Shown: piece after piece, positions 35,014 through 44,302 of the stretch
Position numbering within the stretch: the stretch's first letter is position 1
Layout: each line of letters starts with the position of its first letter
Source: Streptomyces pactum
GTDB taxonomy: Bacteria; Actinomycetota; Actinomycetes; Streptomycetales; Streptomycetaceae
Assembly: GCF_016031615.1 (NCBI RefSeq)
Contig: NZ_JACYXC010000001.1
Coordinates: forward strand, 558,001 to 622,000
DNA: 64,000 nt
Direction of reading: 5' to 3'
Program-made: the position numbers and the translations under genes
Notes under the pieces: model-generated
Databases searched by the model: none
Told to the model about the DNA's origin: nothing
What the model saw: the letters and a program-made list of their open reading frames with translations, nothing else

Positions 35014-35724
35014 GTGAGTGAGACGACCATCCCGATCCTGCCGTGCCGGACCCTCGATCCGGTGCTCGACTTCTACCGGGCCCTCGGCTTCGAGGTCACG
35101 TTCCGGCAGCGGAGCCCCAACCCGTACGCCGCGGTGGAGCGGGGCGGCATCCAGCTCCACTTCTTCGCCATGAAGCGGTACGACCCCGCCGGGTCCTACA
35201 GCACCTGCTACGTGCGGACCGACGCCGTCGACGCGCTGCACCGGAGCTTCCGGGCGGGACTCAAGGCGGCGTACGGGAGGGTCCCGCTCCGCGGTCTGCC
35301 GAGGATCGGGGCGCTGACCGACACCTCGTACGGGATGCGGCAGTTCCTGCTGACCGACCCCGGCGGCAACTGCCTGCGGATCGGACAGCCGGTCGGCGCC
35401 GGACACCACCACCGGCCCGCGCCCGCGGAGCCGTTCGCCCGGGCGCTGCACCACGCCGCCCTGCTCGCCGACTCCAGGGAGGACCCGGCCGGGGCCGCGA
35501 AGATCATCGACCGGGTGCTGGCCCGGGACGGCGAGCGGCCGGCGTCCGTCACACTGCTGCGCCTGCTCGTCCTCCGCGCGGACGTCGCCGAGCGCCTCGG
35601 CGATCCGGGGACCGCCGTCTCGGCGCTGGCCCGGGCCGAGGCGCTCCCGCTCACCGCGGGTGAGCGGGAGGAGGTCCGCGACACCCTCGTGCGCCTCGTG
35701 GAGCTTCGGGGCGGGGACGGGTGA
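35014..35724 (+). CDS. Bleomycin-resistance-like VOC protein with C-terminal helical extension
   Basis: 236 residues. Residues ~4-120 are a VOC domain: IPILPCRTLDPVLDFYRALG, then ERGGIQLHFFAMKRYDPAGS, ending MRQFLLTDPGGNCLRIGQP. Residues ~135-236 form a helical, TPR-like tail (PFARALHHAALLADSREDPA ... ADVAERLGDPGTAVSALARA) not usual for the family. Small VOC proteins of this type bind aromatic drugs or act on small electrophiles. GTG 35014 has no ribosome site and lies seven bases after TAGACT, which supports a leaderless transcript under the palindrome described above. Confidence 0.82.
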   Translation: MSETTIPILPCRTLDPVLDFYRALGFEVTFRQRSPNPYAAVERGGIQLHFFAMKRYDPAGSYSTCYVRTDAVDALHRSFRAGLKAAYGRVPLRGLPRIGALTDTSYGMRQFLLTDPGGNCLRIGQPVGAGHHHRPAPAEPFARALHHAALLADSREDPAGAAKIIDRVLARDGERPASVTLLRLLVLRADVAERLGDPGTAVSALARAEALPLTAGEREEVRDTLVRLVELRGGDG

Positions 35725-35770
35725 GCCGGCGGGCACCCGGCACCCGGACCGCCCGTGGGCGGAGCCGGGG

Positions 35771-36397
35771 TCAGGCGTCGCCGTACGCCTCGCCGCCGAG
35801 TTCCAGCCCGGCGGCGCCCGCGGTGACGTCCGCCAGCCAGGCCCGGAACGCGTCCACGTCGGCCTCGGGGAGCCCGACCTCGATGGTGACCGCCTCGGCG
35901 TACCGCACCTCGCGCACCGCCCGGCCGGTGGCCCGCAGGTCGTTCTCCAGCTTTCCGGCCCGCTGGTGGTCGATGGTCACGGTGGCGAGCCGGAACCGCT
36001 GCCGGACCACGGTGCCCACCACGTCCAGCGCCTCGCCGACCACGCCCCCGTAGGCGCGGATCAGACCGCCCGCCCCCAGCTTCACGCCGCCGTAGTACCG
36101 GGTGACCACGGCCGCCACGTACCGCACGTCCCGCCGCAGCAGCATCTGGAGCATCGGCACTCCCGCAGTGCCGCCCGGTTCCCCGTCGTCGCCGGCCTTC
36201 TGCACCGCGCCGTCCGCGCCGATCACATAGGCGAAGCAGTTGTGGGTGGCGGTGGGGTGCTCGGCACGGACACGCCGCAGGAACTCCTGCGCCAGCTGCT
36301 CGGTCGCGGCGGGCGCCAGCGCGCAGATGAAGCGTGACTTGTTGATCTCGATCTCGTGCACGCCCTCACGAGCGACGGTCCGGTAGCGCTCCTGCAT
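35771..36397 (-). CDS. YigZ/IMPACT family protein
   Basis: 208 residues. The N-terminal UPF0029/IMPACT domain is clear: EIEINKSRFICALAPAATEQ, HNCFAYVIG, DDGEPGGTAGVPMLQMLLRR, and VVTRYYGGVKLGAGGLIRAY. A DUF1949-like C-terminal domain follows. Bacterial YigZ is thought to interact with translation or proline-rich peptide metabolism, but this is not settled. ATG 36397 lies six bases after TAGGGT on the minus strand and lacks a ribosome site, so leaderless expression is likely. It is convergent with the VOC gene, 46 bases away. Confidence 0.93.
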   Translation of the reverse strand: MQERYRTVAREGVHEIEINKSRFICALAPAATEQLAQEFLRRVRAEHPTATHNCFAYVIGADGAVQKAGDDGEPGGTAGVPMLQMLLRRDVRYVAAVVTRYYGGVKLGAGGLIRAYGGVVGEALDVVGTVVRQRFRLATVTIDHQRAGKLENDLRATGRAVREVRYAEAVTIEVGLPEADVDAFRAWLADVTAGAAGLELGGEAYGDA

Positions 36398-36667
36398 CCG
36401 GCCACCCTAATGCGGCACCGGACCGGGACCGACGCCGCACCCTCCGTACCGCTGCGCACCGGTACGGACCGGTACCCACCGGTGTGTTCCCGGTTGGTCC
36501 GTCCCCCGTGGGCCCCGGCGGGGTACCGCCCGCGGGCCGTCCGCGGCCCTGGGGGCGGGCGGCACCCGCCCCACGCCGCCGGCCGGAAGCGGGTACGGCC
36601 GTCCCGTTCCCGCTATCCGCGTCCAGGGCCGGGGAATGCGGCGGAGGCCGGCCCGGTTGATCCGATC

Positions 36668-37075
36668 ATGTACGCAGACGAGCGGACGATCCGCAGGATT
36701 CTCACGGAGACCGGCGACACCTGGGCGGTCGTCGGGCTCTCCAACAACCGGGAGCGCGCGGCCTACGGCGTGGCCGAGGTGCTGCGCCGGCACGGCAAGC
36801 GGGTGGTCCCGGTCCATCCCAAGGCCGAGGCGGTGCAGGGCGAGCCCGGCTACGCCACGCTCGCCGACATCCCCTTCCCGGTGGACGTGGTCGATGTCTT
36901 CGTCAACTCCGAGCTGGCCGGCCGGGTCGCCGACGAGGCGGTGGCCATCGGCGCGAAGGCGGTCTGGTTCCAGCTGGGCGTGGTGGACGAGGAGGCCTGG
37001 CACCGCACGCGGGCCGCGGGGCTGGAAATGGTCATGGACCGCTGCCCGGCGATCGAGTACCCGAAGCTGGGCTGA
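36668..37075 (+). CDS. CoA-binding (YccU-type) protein
   Basis: 135 residues with a CoA_binding Rossmann-like fold: DTWAVVGLSNNRERAAYGVA, HGKRVVPVHPKAEAVQG, and PFPVDVVDVFVNSELAGRVA, ending WFQLGVVDEEAWHRTRAAGL and VMDRCPAIEYPKLG. Proteins of this group bind CoA or similar nucleotides; their physiological role is unknown. No strong ribosome site is seen before ATG 36668. It is a single gene flanked by GC-rich spacers without recognised features. Confidence 0.92.
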   Translation: MYADERTIRRILTETGDTWAVVGLSNNRERAAYGVAEVLRRHGKRVVPVHPKAEAVQGEPGYATLADIPFPVDVVDVFVNSELAGRVADEAVAIGAKAVWFQLGVVDEEAWHRTRAAGLEMVMDRCPAIEYPKLG

Positions 37076-37359
37076 CGCCGGACCGGGCCGTGGCACGGTC
37101 CGGCGCCTCCGGTGACCGCTGCGCCCCACCGCCCCGGGCGGTCCGGCCCCGTGCACCGGGGCGGGGTCAGCGGCCGGTGAGGCGGCACGGCGGCCGGTGA
37201 CACGGCGCCCGGCCGCTGCCCGGTCCGGCAGCGGTACGGTGCGGCGAATGGCCGCCGCGGCGCGGTACTCCGGGCCGGTGGCGGTACGGCAGGCCGGGGC
37301 GCCGGGGCGTCACCGGCCCGCCGTACCGGCGGTGTGGCGCGAGCGGGGGCGGCGGCGGG

Positions 37360-37620
37360 TCACGGGCCGTCCTCCTCCACCTGGCCGCACGCGGCGCACA
37401 CCCATATCAGACCGGCGGCATCACGCTGCCGCCACATCGTGCGGCGGCAGCGCCCGCAGCCGCGGGTCTGGATGCCGTCCCGTCCCATGACGGGCGGGTC
37501 CGGGGTGCTGTCGGCGTAGTCCCGGATCCGTATCCGTGTGAGGGTGTCGTCGGCGCGCGCCATGCGGAGCAGGCCCACCACGCGGGATCGAGCCTCGTCC
37601 GCGAAGTCGGTCGTGGTCAT
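37360..37620 (-). CDS. Small zinc-ribbon hypothetical protein
   Basis: 86 residues. A helical N-terminus (TDFADEARSRVVGLLRMARA) precedes a C-terminal zinc ribbon formed by CGRC and CAAC. ATG 37620 lies eight bases after TACTCT (37629-37634 on the minus strand) with no ribosome site, a leaderless-like layout. Function is unknown; the ribbon could bind nucleic acid or another protein. The cysteine pairs and promoter position favour a real gene. Confidence 0.68.
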   Translation of the reverse strand: MTTTDFADEARSRVVGLLRMARADDTLTRIRIRDYADSTPDPPVMGRDGIQTRGCGRCRRTMWRQRDAAGLIWVCAACGQVEEDGP

Positions 37621-37857
37621 CGACCCGCAGAGTAGCGCTGTGGGGTGACATTCAGCGCAACACATCCCATCTGTCACCCGAATCGGTACCGTCCGGGGGC
37701 CAACCGGAGCGCGGGACGGCGCGGGCCGCTTCCGTGGCCCCGGGGGCGTGCGCCGCCTCCGAGGACACCCCGCCCCACAGCGCCCACCCGATGTCCGGCG
37801 TCGCGGATGCCGGGCGCCGGTCGCGGATGCCGAGGCGTGGCGCGGGGCCGCCGGCGG

Positions 37858-38415
37858 TCAGACCCCCAGCCCCTCCAGCACCGGCGCGCCGGGCAGCTCG
37901 GCCAGCGCCTTGCCCGGCACGATGAGCTTCCCGCGCCGGCTGCCGCTGCCGATCAGGACGTACGGGCTGTCCGCGACGGCACTGTCCACCAGCAGCGGCC
38001 AGTCCGGCGGGAGCCCGAGAGGGGTGATCCCGCCGAACTCCATGCCGGTGGCCCCGAGCGCCGTCTCCATGGGGGCGAACGACGCCTTCCGGGCGCCGAG
38101 CCGGCGGCGCACCGCCCCGTTGACGTCCACCCTGGTGTGCGAGAGGACCAGGCAGGCGGCGAGGGAGACCTCCCCGCCGCGCTTGCCCGCCACCACCACG
38201 CAGTTGGCGGACTGCTCCAGCAGCCAGGGCCCGTAGCTCTCCACCAGGACCGCGGTGTCGGCCTTGTCGGCGTCGGTGTCCACGTACCGCACCTCATCCA
38301 CGGGGACACCTCCCCGCCAGGCGCGCAGGGCGGCGGCGACCGGCTCGCAGAGCAGGTCCAGGCGTTCGACGGCCGGCCGGACGTCGTCGAACGCGTCCAT
38401 CGGCGTTCTGTGCAT
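37858..38415 (-). CDS. YbaK/EbsC family aminoacyl-tRNA deacylase-like protein
   Basis: 185 residues. Features of the YbaK/ProX editing fold: ADTAVLVESYGPWLLEQSAN, CVVVAGKRGGEVSLAACLVL, VNGAVRRRLGARKASFA, MEFGGITPLGLPPDWPLLVD, and YVLIGSGSRRGKLIVPG. The (G)KRGGE region replaces the usual catalytic lysine context. Members hydrolyse mischarged tRNAs such as Cys- or Ala-tRNA(Pro). ATG 38415 follows TAACTT (38423-38428, minus strand) by seven bases and has no ribosome site, so a leaderless start is preferred over the later ATG at 38400. Confidence 0.88.
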   Translation of the reverse strand: MHRTPMDAFDDVRPAVERLDLLCEPVAAALRAWRGGVPVDEVRYVDTDADKADTAVLVESYGPWLLEQSANCVVVAGKRGGEVSLAACLVLSHTRVDVNGAVRRRLGARKASFAPMETALGATGMEFGGITPLGLPPDWPLLVDSAVADSPYVLIGSGSRRGKLIVPGKALAELPGAPVLEGLGV

Positions 38416-38459
38416 GGCGGTCAAGTTAACAGGCGCCGCGGGCGGGCCGGGCGACCGTC

Positions 38460-38793
38460 TCAACGGGCGGGCGGCACCGCTACGGCCATGGTCGTCTCCA
38501 CCGGTACGGCCCCGTCGTCGCGGCAGGCGTGCGGGGCGCCGGCCTCGAAGGTCACCGATCCGCCGGCCGGCACCCGCTACGCGGCGGCGTCCACCGCGAC
38601 GTGAGTTCGCCGGCCGTCCTGTGGATCATCTCCACGGTGCCGGGCGGGGTGCGGGTCGGAGGCGCTGCCGTCGCCCGGCGCGAGGCGCCGGTGCCACCTC
38701 TCCGGCGGACCGCCGCCCTCGGTGCCCACCGGCAGGGTGCTGGAGCTGCCCGCCGCGTGAACGGCTGCGCGGACCCCGGGCGACGGACCGCGC
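38460..38793 (-). pseudogene. Remnant of a cupin-domain (XRE-cupin type) regulator
   Basis: On the minus strand three frame segments join into one cupin sequence. The first reads PVGTEGGGPPERWHRRLAPG then DGSASDPHPA; one base later the frame changes to GTVEMIHRTAGELT; it changes again to VAVDAAA, a TAG stop, then RVPAGGSVTFEAGAPHACRD and VPVETTMAVAVPPAR before TGA. These match the sensor domain of HTH-cupin repressors (PHP / EVLYVLEGELTV / FPAGVPH patterns). No N-terminal HTH is found; the acyltransferase gene lies where it should be. Two frameshifts, a stop and a missing half indicate real decay. Confidence 0.7.
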
Positions 38794-38834
38794 CGGTGCG
38801 CACGGCGCTGCCGGGCCCCGGCGGCCGACCGGCC

Positions 38835-39596
38835 CTACTCGGCCGGCCGCACCGGGTCGGGGCGGCCGGCGGCCTCGGCGAGTGCCAGCAGCTGCGCGGA
38901 GGTGACGCCCTCCGGCACCGGGACCGGGGCGGGGGTGCGCAGCGGCGGCTGCCAGCCGGCCGCGGCGGTCCAGCGGCGGACGACCTTCGCCGGGGCGCCG
39001 GCGACCACCGCGTGGTCCGGTACCTCGCCCCGCACCACGGCGCCGGCCGCGACCACCACGTTCCGACCGAGACGGGCACCCGGCAGCACGACGGCGCCCG
39101 CGCCGAGCCAGCTGCCGGCCCCGATGGTCACCGGTGCGCTGCGCGGCCACTGGCGGCCGACCGGCTGCTCCGGATCGTCGTAGGAGTGGTTGTCGGAGGT
39201 GATGTACACGTACGGGCCGCAGAACACGTCGCGCTCGATCACCACCGGGCGGGAGGCGACAACGTGGCTGCCGCGGCCCAGTACCACCCCGTCGCCGAGC
39301 CGGAGGACCGGGTCGGGTCCGAGGTCGAGGCCGGGCATCATGCCCGCGGTGAGGGTGACCTGCTCCCCGATGACGCAGTGGTCGCCCAGTTCGATCCACG
39401 GCTCCCCGAACACCGTGCCCGGCGGAAATGCGAGCCGGGTACCGGTGCCGATGCGCCGGAAGCGGTACGGGCCCGGGCGCTCGGCGGTGACGGCGCCGGT
39501 GTCGCGCATCCACCGCCACCCGCGGTGCACCGCGCGGGAGACGGCCCGGCGCCGCGCGGCGGCGAGCGATGAGAACACGTTCTGGTTTGTCCGCAC
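38835..39596 (-). CDS. Hexapeptide-repeat (LbH) acyltransferase
   Basis: 253 residues. Left-handed beta-helix repeats cover about 55-215, for example GTVFGEPWIELGDHCVIGEQ, DGVVLGRGSHVV, and VTIGAGSWLGAGAVVLPGAR with VVAAGAVVRGEVPDHAVVAG, ending AKVVRRW. The pattern SDNHSYDDPEQPVGRQWPRS resembles maltose/galactoside O-acetyltransferase-type enzymes that acetylate sugars or cell-envelope polymers. The acceptor is unknown. GTG 39596 lies six bases after TACGGT (39603-39608, minus strand) and has no ribosome site, which points to this start and a leaderless transcript. Confidence 0.9.
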   Translation of the reverse strand: MRTNQNVFSSLAAARRRAVSRAVHRGWRWMRDTGAVTAERPGPYRFRRIGTGTRLAFPPGTVFGEPWIELGDHCVIGEQVTLTAGMMPGLDLGPDPVLRLGDGVVLGRGSHVVASRPVVIERDVFCGPYVYITSDNHSYDDPEQPVGRQWPRSAPVTIGAGSWLGAGAVVLPGARLGRNVVVAAGAVVRGEVPDHAVVAGAPAKVVRRWTAAAGWQPPLRTPAPVPVPEGVTSAQLLALAEAAGRPDPVRPAE

Positions 39597-39867
39597 CGGC
39601 CCACCGTATCCGGCGAAGTGACCGGCGGGTAACACCCCGGTCGGCCACTCCCCCGGCGCGCCGCCCCGGCCCGGCGCCCGGCGGGTTCGGGCCGGAGCCG
39701 ACTCCGAGGGCGGACGGAAGGAAGGCCGCCCTCCGGTGGGCGGCCTCCGTGAAACCGGGGAACCGGGGGACGGCGAAGGCCCCTGCGGCTCGCGGCGCGT
39801 CGATGTCATCGCCGCCCGGGACGGCCCGCGGCAGCCGGAGCGGTGGGCCCGCGCCCGGGGCCTCGAC

Positions 39868-40329
39868 TCAACGACCGGGGGCGTTCGGTCGCAGCGTCCA
39901 GACGATCGTCATCTCCCCGGTGACCGCCCCGTCCTCCCGGGTGATCTCGATGCGGACCGGGAACTCCGGGCGCTCGCCCGCGTCCAGCTCGGCGACCACC
40001 TCGGCGGCCGGCCGGCCGAGGTGCGCGCTGGCGGTGACGGGCCCCTTGGCGAGCTTCTTGTACGCGATCTCGGCGCGCACCGCCAGCGGCACCGCACGGT
40101 GCAGCTGTCCGGCGAAGGCGGCGAGCACGACGGCCCCGCTCGCGGACTCGGCGAGCGTGAACATCGCCCCGGCGTGCGGCCCGGCGACGTGGTTGTGGAA
40201 GTCCGGCTGGTCCGGCAGGCGCAGCACGGCGCGCTCGGCGGAGGTCTCCACGAACTCCAGGTTGAGGGTGCGCACCATGGGCACCGTGGCCGCGAGCATC
40301 TCGCCGATCGACGGCTGGGTCTGTGACAT
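39868..40329 (-). CDS. Hotdog-fold (DUF4442/YiiD-like) thioesterase family protein
   Basis: 153 residues. Hotdog-fold pattern: MVRTLNLEFVETSAERAVLR, HNHVAGPHAGAMFTLAESAS, RAVPLAVRAEIAYKKLAKGP, then EFPVRIEITREDGAVTGEMT. GPHAGAMFTLAES is the characteristic core helix. The family probably hydrolyses acyl-CoA or related thioesters; substrate unknown. ATG 40329 follows TAACTT (40336-40341, minus strand) by six bases, a leaderless arrangement. It is divergent from the membrane protein at 40412, with 82 bp between the genes. Confidence 0.9.
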   Translation of the reverse strand: MSQTQPSIGEMLAATVPMVRTLNLEFVETSAERAVLRLPDQPDFHNHVAGPHAGAMFTLAESASGAVVLAAFAGQLHRAVPLAVRAEIAYKKLAKGPVTASAHLGRPAAEVVAELDAGERPEFPVRIEITREDGAVTGEMTIVWTLRPNAPGR

Positions 40330-40411
40330 GGCGGCAAGTTACCAGCCGGTAGCCAGCGGGGGAAAGGCCGGGCATGGCCGCCGGGCGCGGCCGCCCTTAT
40401 CGTTACTGGCC

Positions 40412-41596
40412 ATGTGGCCAGGACAGCAGCCGCCCGGGGGCGAGCAGAACCCGCAGGACCCGAACCCGTACCGGCAGCCGCCGGGGGCCCCGCAGCCGCA
40501 CGGCACCGGCCCCTACGGGCAGCCGGGGTACCAGCAGCCGGGCCCGCCGGATCCGTACCACCCGCCCCAGCCCCACCCGTACCAGCAGCCACAGCCCCAC
40601 CCGTATCAGCAGCCCCAGCCGCAGCAGCCGAACCCGTACCAGCAGCCCAACCCGTACCAGCAGCCGGCCGGCGGCCCCCCGCCGGGCGACCCGGCCGGCT
40701 GGGGCGCGCCCGGCGGTCCCGCCGGGCCACCGCCGCAACCGCCGCGGGGTGACCGGAAGCGCACCCGGACCGTCGCGATCGCGGCGGCAGCCGCCGTGGT
40801 GGCCGCGGCGGTGGTGACCGGGACCGTGGTGCTGCGCGGGAACGGCGACCAGGACGCCTCGGCCGGCGGTGACGCGTCCCCGAGCACCACCCCGCCGGCG
40901 AGGTCCACCGGACCGGAGCCCGGGGAGGACCCGACCGGCTCCCCGGCCCCGGACGACACGGACAACCCGCGCACCGGCGGCTCGGGCAGCAAGGCGGAGC
41001 CGGTGATACCGGGCTGGCAGGTGGTGGTGAACCCCAAGCGCCACAACGCCTTCGACGTACCGCCGGGCTGGGAGGTCAAGGGCTCGGACTGGTCCACCGG
41101 TTTCGGTGACGACAAGGACGAGTCGGGCCTGAAGATGCTGGTGGCCATGTCCTCCCCGGCGTCCTACAAGGACGGCTACTGCACGGTGGAGAAGAAGGAC
41201 GGGTACAAGGAGACCAGCGCCCTGGCCGGCACCGGGACCAAGGGCGCCCAGGGCGCCCGGTCGGAGCGGGAAGCGGCCCGGAACGAGGCCCTGAACTGGG
41301 TGTTCGCCGGCTACGACCAGGCCGAGACGGGCGACCGCCGCCTGGTCGAGTCCGAGAGCAAGCCGTTCACCAGCGACCACGGCCTCAAGGGCTACGTGGC
41401 CAAGGCGGTCGCGACCGGGGTGAAGAAGAAGAACAAGTGCACCACCGACGGCAAGGCGTTCGCGGTCACCTACACCGACGCCAACGGCGACTACGCGACC
41501 TGGGTGCTGCACGCCGCCACCGGGGTCGAGGGCGAGGTGCCGGACGCCACCATCAAAAAGATCATGAGCACCCTGCGCCCGCTGAAGCGCTCCTGA
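40412..41596 (+). CDS. Proline/glutamine-rich membrane-anchored exported protein
   Basis: 394 residues in three parts: a cytoplasmic N-terminus (about 1-115) made of PYQQP/PQPHPYQQ repeats, one transmembrane helix after RKRTRT (about 122-145), and an extracellular region with a Thr/Pro linker (about 150-200) and a folded domain (about 205-394) with WQVVVNPKRHNAFDVPPGWE, SPASYKDGYCTVEKKDGYKE and TDANGDYATWVLHAATGVEG. It has two Cys that may form a disulfide. Such proteins are common in Streptomyces and uncharacterised. ATG 40412 is eight bases after TATCGT, without a ribosome site. Confidence 0.85.
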   Translation: MWPGQQPPGGEQNPQDPNPYRQPPGAPQPHGTGPYGQPGYQQPGPPDPYHPPQPHPYQQPQPHPYQQPQPQQPNPYQQPNPYQQPAGGPPPGDPAGWGAPGGPAGPPPQPPRGDRKRTRTVAIAAAAAVVAAAVVTGTVVLRGNGDQDASAGGDASPSTTPPARSTGPEPGEDPTGSPAPDDTDNPRTGGSGSKAEPVIPGWQVVVNPKRHNAFDVPPGWEVKGSDWSTGFGDDKDESGLKMLVAMSSPASYKDGYCTVEKKDGYKETSALAGTGTKGAQGARSEREAARNEALNWVFAGYDQAETGDRRLVESESKPFTSDHGLKGYVAKAVATGVKKKNKCTTDGKAFAVTYTDANGDYATWVLHAATGVEGEVPDATIKKIMSTLRPLKRS

Positions 41597-41688
41597 CCCC
41601 GCCCGGCCCCGGCCCGGGGCGCGGTCCCCGTTGAGCCCTGCGCGAAAACGCCTGGTCGGCGGGGCGGGCACCAGGGATAGTCCTCCTG

Positions 41689-43006
41689 GTGACCACTCCC
41701 GCCCCCCGCCGCCCGGACCACCCGCCGCCCCGCCTGGGCGGGCCGTAACTACACCCTGCTCACCGCCGCCGCCGTGGTGACCGGCCTGGGCAGCTCCGGG
41801 GCACTGGTCGCGGCGGCGTTCGCGGTGCTGGAGGCGGGCGGGGACGGTGGCGACGTGGGCCTGGTGGCCGCGGCGCGCACCGCGCCGCTGGTGCTCTTCC
41901 TGCTGATCGGCGGCGCGGTGGCGGACCGGCTGCCGCGCCACCGGGTGATGGTCGCCGCCAACGCGCTCAACTGCGTCTCCCAGGCGCTCTTCGCGGTGCT
42001 GGTGCTCACCGGCGAGGCCCGGCTGTGGCAGATGGCGCTGCTCTCCGCGCTCGGCGGCACCGGGCAGGCGTTCTTCGCCCCGGCCGCCGAGGGCATGCTG
42101 CTGTCCAGCGTCACCGGCGAGCAGGCCGCGAAGGCGTTCGCCTACTTCCGGATGGGCATGCAGGGGGCGCAGATCGGCGGCGCCGCGCTGGGCGGCGCGC
42201 TCATCGCGGCGGTGGGCCCCGGCTGGGTGCTGGCCATCGACGCGGCGGCGTTCGCGGTGGCCGGGGCGCTCCGCGCCTTCCTCGACGTCAGCCACATCCG
42301 GGAGCGCGTGGCCGGCACCGGCATGCTCCACGATATGCGCGAGGGCTGGCGGGAGGTGGCCTCCCGGCGGTGGCTGTGGAGCATCGTCGTGCAGTTCTCG
42401 GTGGTGAACGCGGTGATCGGCGCGGCGGACGCGGTGTACGGGCCGCTGGTGGCCGAGGACCATCTGGGCGGCGCCCGCTCCTGGGGCATGGCGCTCGCCG
42501 CCTTCGGGGCCGGGACGGTGCTCGGCGGGCTGCTGATGACCCGCTGGAAGCCGCGCCGGCTGCTGCTGGCCGGCACCCTGTGCGTGTTCCCGTTCGCCCT
42601 GCCCTCGGCGGCGCTCGCGGTCCCCCTGCCGCTGTCGCTGCTGATCGTGGTGATGTTCGTCAGCGGCGCGTCGATCGAGGTGTTCGGGGTCTCCTGGATG
42701 ACCGCGCTGCACCAGGAGATACCGGAGGAGAAGCTGTCCCGGGTCTCCGCCTACGACTGGTTCGGGTCGGTGTCCATGATGCCGGTGGCGACCGCGCTGG
42801 CCGGCCCGGCCGAGACCGCGGTGGGCCGGACGACCGCGCTGTGGGGCTGTGCGGCGCTCACCGTGGCCCTCACCGCGGCGGTGCTGACCGTTCCCGAGGT
42901 GCGGCGGCTCACCCGCCGCTCCCCCGCGCCCGCGGCCGCCGGGGGTCCGGTGGACGGCCGGGAGGCCGACGCCGCCGGCGTCCCGGCCGGGGAGACCGGG
43001 CGCTGA
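41689..43006 (+). CDS. MFS transporter, frameshifted at a C6 run near its start
   Basis: About 12 membrane helices of a drug/solute exporter: RNYTLLTAAAVVTGLG (helix 1), TAPLVLFLLIGGAVADRLPR with the loop RLPRHRVM, AFFAPAAEGMLLSSVTGEQA, and FGVSWMTALHQEIPEEKLSR. GTG 41689 opens a frame reading VTTPAP. Inside the run of six C at 41702-41707 the frame must shift by one (remove one C) to give AARTTRRPAWAGRNYTLL and the full transporter to 43006. Without that, no ATG, GTG or TTG precedes helix 1, and the first available GTG, 41774, would cut into it. So either one C is a sequencing error or the gene is broken. Confidence 0.8.
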
Positions 43007-43026
43007 GACCGGCCTCGCCGGCAGCG

Positions 43027-43051
43027 CCGGGCGCCGATGCCGGGCGCCCGG
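43027..43051. terminator. 9-bp stem between convergent MFS and methyltransferase-like genes
   Basis: Bases 43027-43035 pair with 43043-43051 around the loop GATGCCG. It starts 21 bases after the MFS stop codon. More GC-rich inverted repeats follow to 43100. Confidence 0.65.
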
Positions 43052-43212
43052 GGTCCGATGCCCGGCCGGCGCCCGGGGCCGGCGGGAGCGGCAGGGACGG
43101 CGCCGGGGGGCCGGCGGCGTGCGATGCCGGCGGACGCCGGCACCGGGCAGGGCGATGTCAGGCGGGGGCGGTCGGCGGGGGTACGTCCCACCGAGGCCGG
43201 TGGTGTTCCGGG

Positions 43213-44082
43213 TCAGGACCCGCCGCCGATGCCGAACGTGCCGTCCGGCGGGGGCGGGGAGGGTGCCGCCGCCGCGTCCGGGACCGGCTCGGCCCCGGCG
43301 ATGAAGCGGTCCAGCTCCGGCCCGTACTCCACCCTGGCGGGAAACGCGTCGGCCGCCGTCCGCCGGGCCAGAGCGGCCACCGGCAGTTCGGCGTCCGAGG
43401 CCACCAGGACCGCGTTGCCGAACCGCCGGCCGCGGAGCATGCCCGGCTCGGCGATCAGGCACAGCTGGCCGAAGACGGTGCCGAAGGTGGCCAGCTGGGA
43501 GCGGAGGAACGGGAACGGCGCCCCGTCGGCGAGGTTGGCCACGTACCGGCCGCCGGGGCGGAGCGCACGGGCCACGGCGCGGGCGTACTCCACCGTGGTC
43601 AGGTGGGCGGGCACCCGGGAGCCGCCGAACACGTCGCCGACCACGACGTCGACGGAGCCGGGCGCCCAGGTCTCCAGCGCGGCGCGGGCGTCCGCGGCCC
43701 GCACCTCGATCCCGGTGCCGGGCGGCAGCGGCAGTTCCCCGGCGACCAGGTCGATCAGGGCCCGGTCGGCCTCGATCACCCGCTGGTGCGAGCCGGGACG
43801 GGTGGCCGCCACATAGCGCGGCATGGTGAGCGCGCCGCCGCCCAGGTGCAGCACGTCCAGGGGTTCGCCGGGCGGCGCGGCGGTGTCCAGTACCGCCGCC
43901 ATTCTCCGCACGTACTCGAACTCCAGGTGGGTGGGGTCGTCGAGGTCCACGTACGACTGGGGCGAGCCGTCCATGGTGAGCAGCCAGCCGCGGCGCCGGT
44001 CCGTGTCGGGCATCAGCTTGGCGGTGCCGCGGTCCACGGTCCGGATCAGGGGTATCGGCTCGTCCGCCGCGTCGTCGTCCAC
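43213..44082 (-). CDS. Spermidine-synthase-like / SAM-fold protein
   Basis: 289 residues. The Rossmann motif is LDVLHLGGGALTMPRYVA, then VIEADRALIDLVAGELPLPP and VRAADARAALETWAPGSVDV followed by VVGDVFGGSRVPAHLTTVEY. It matches the fused-type spermidine synthase-like proteins of actinobacteria, but the aminopropyl acceptor residues are not clear, so real polyamine synthesis is doubtful. The acidic N-terminus MDDDAADEPIPLIRTVDRGT and proline-rich C-terminus are typical of the group. GTG 44082 lies six bases after CACAAT with GGAGAG directly adjacent, which suits leaderless expression better than a normal ribosome site. Confidence 0.82.
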   Translation of the reverse strand: MDDDAADEPIPLIRTVDRGTAKLMPDTDRRRGWLLTMDGSPQSYVDLDDPTHLEFEYVRRMAAVLDTAAPPGEPLDVLHLGGGALTMPRYVAATRPGSHQRVIEADRALIDLVAGELPLPPGTGIEVRAADARAALETWAPGSVDVVVGDVFGGSRVPAHLTTVEYARAVARALRPGGRYVANLADGAPFPFLRSQLATFGTVFGQLCLIAEPGMLRGRRFGNAVLVASDAELPVAALARRTAADAFPARVEYGPELDRFIAGAEPVPDAAAAPSPPPPDGTFGIGGGS

Positions 44083-44302
44083 CTCTCCATTGTGCCGGGG
44101 CGCCGGGGCGCGAACCCGCCGCGGGCCGGCGGGTACCGCTGCCGGACCGCGCCTGACCGGCGGGGACGGGGACCGTCGGTGCGGGCCGGGCGCGGGCCGG
44201 CGGCGGTGGCCACCGCGCCGGCGGCCCCGGAGGGATGGCGGGCCGGCGGTGGCGCGAGGTGACGGCGTTCCGGCGGGTACCCTGCGCGCCCGCCGGTGCC
44301 GG

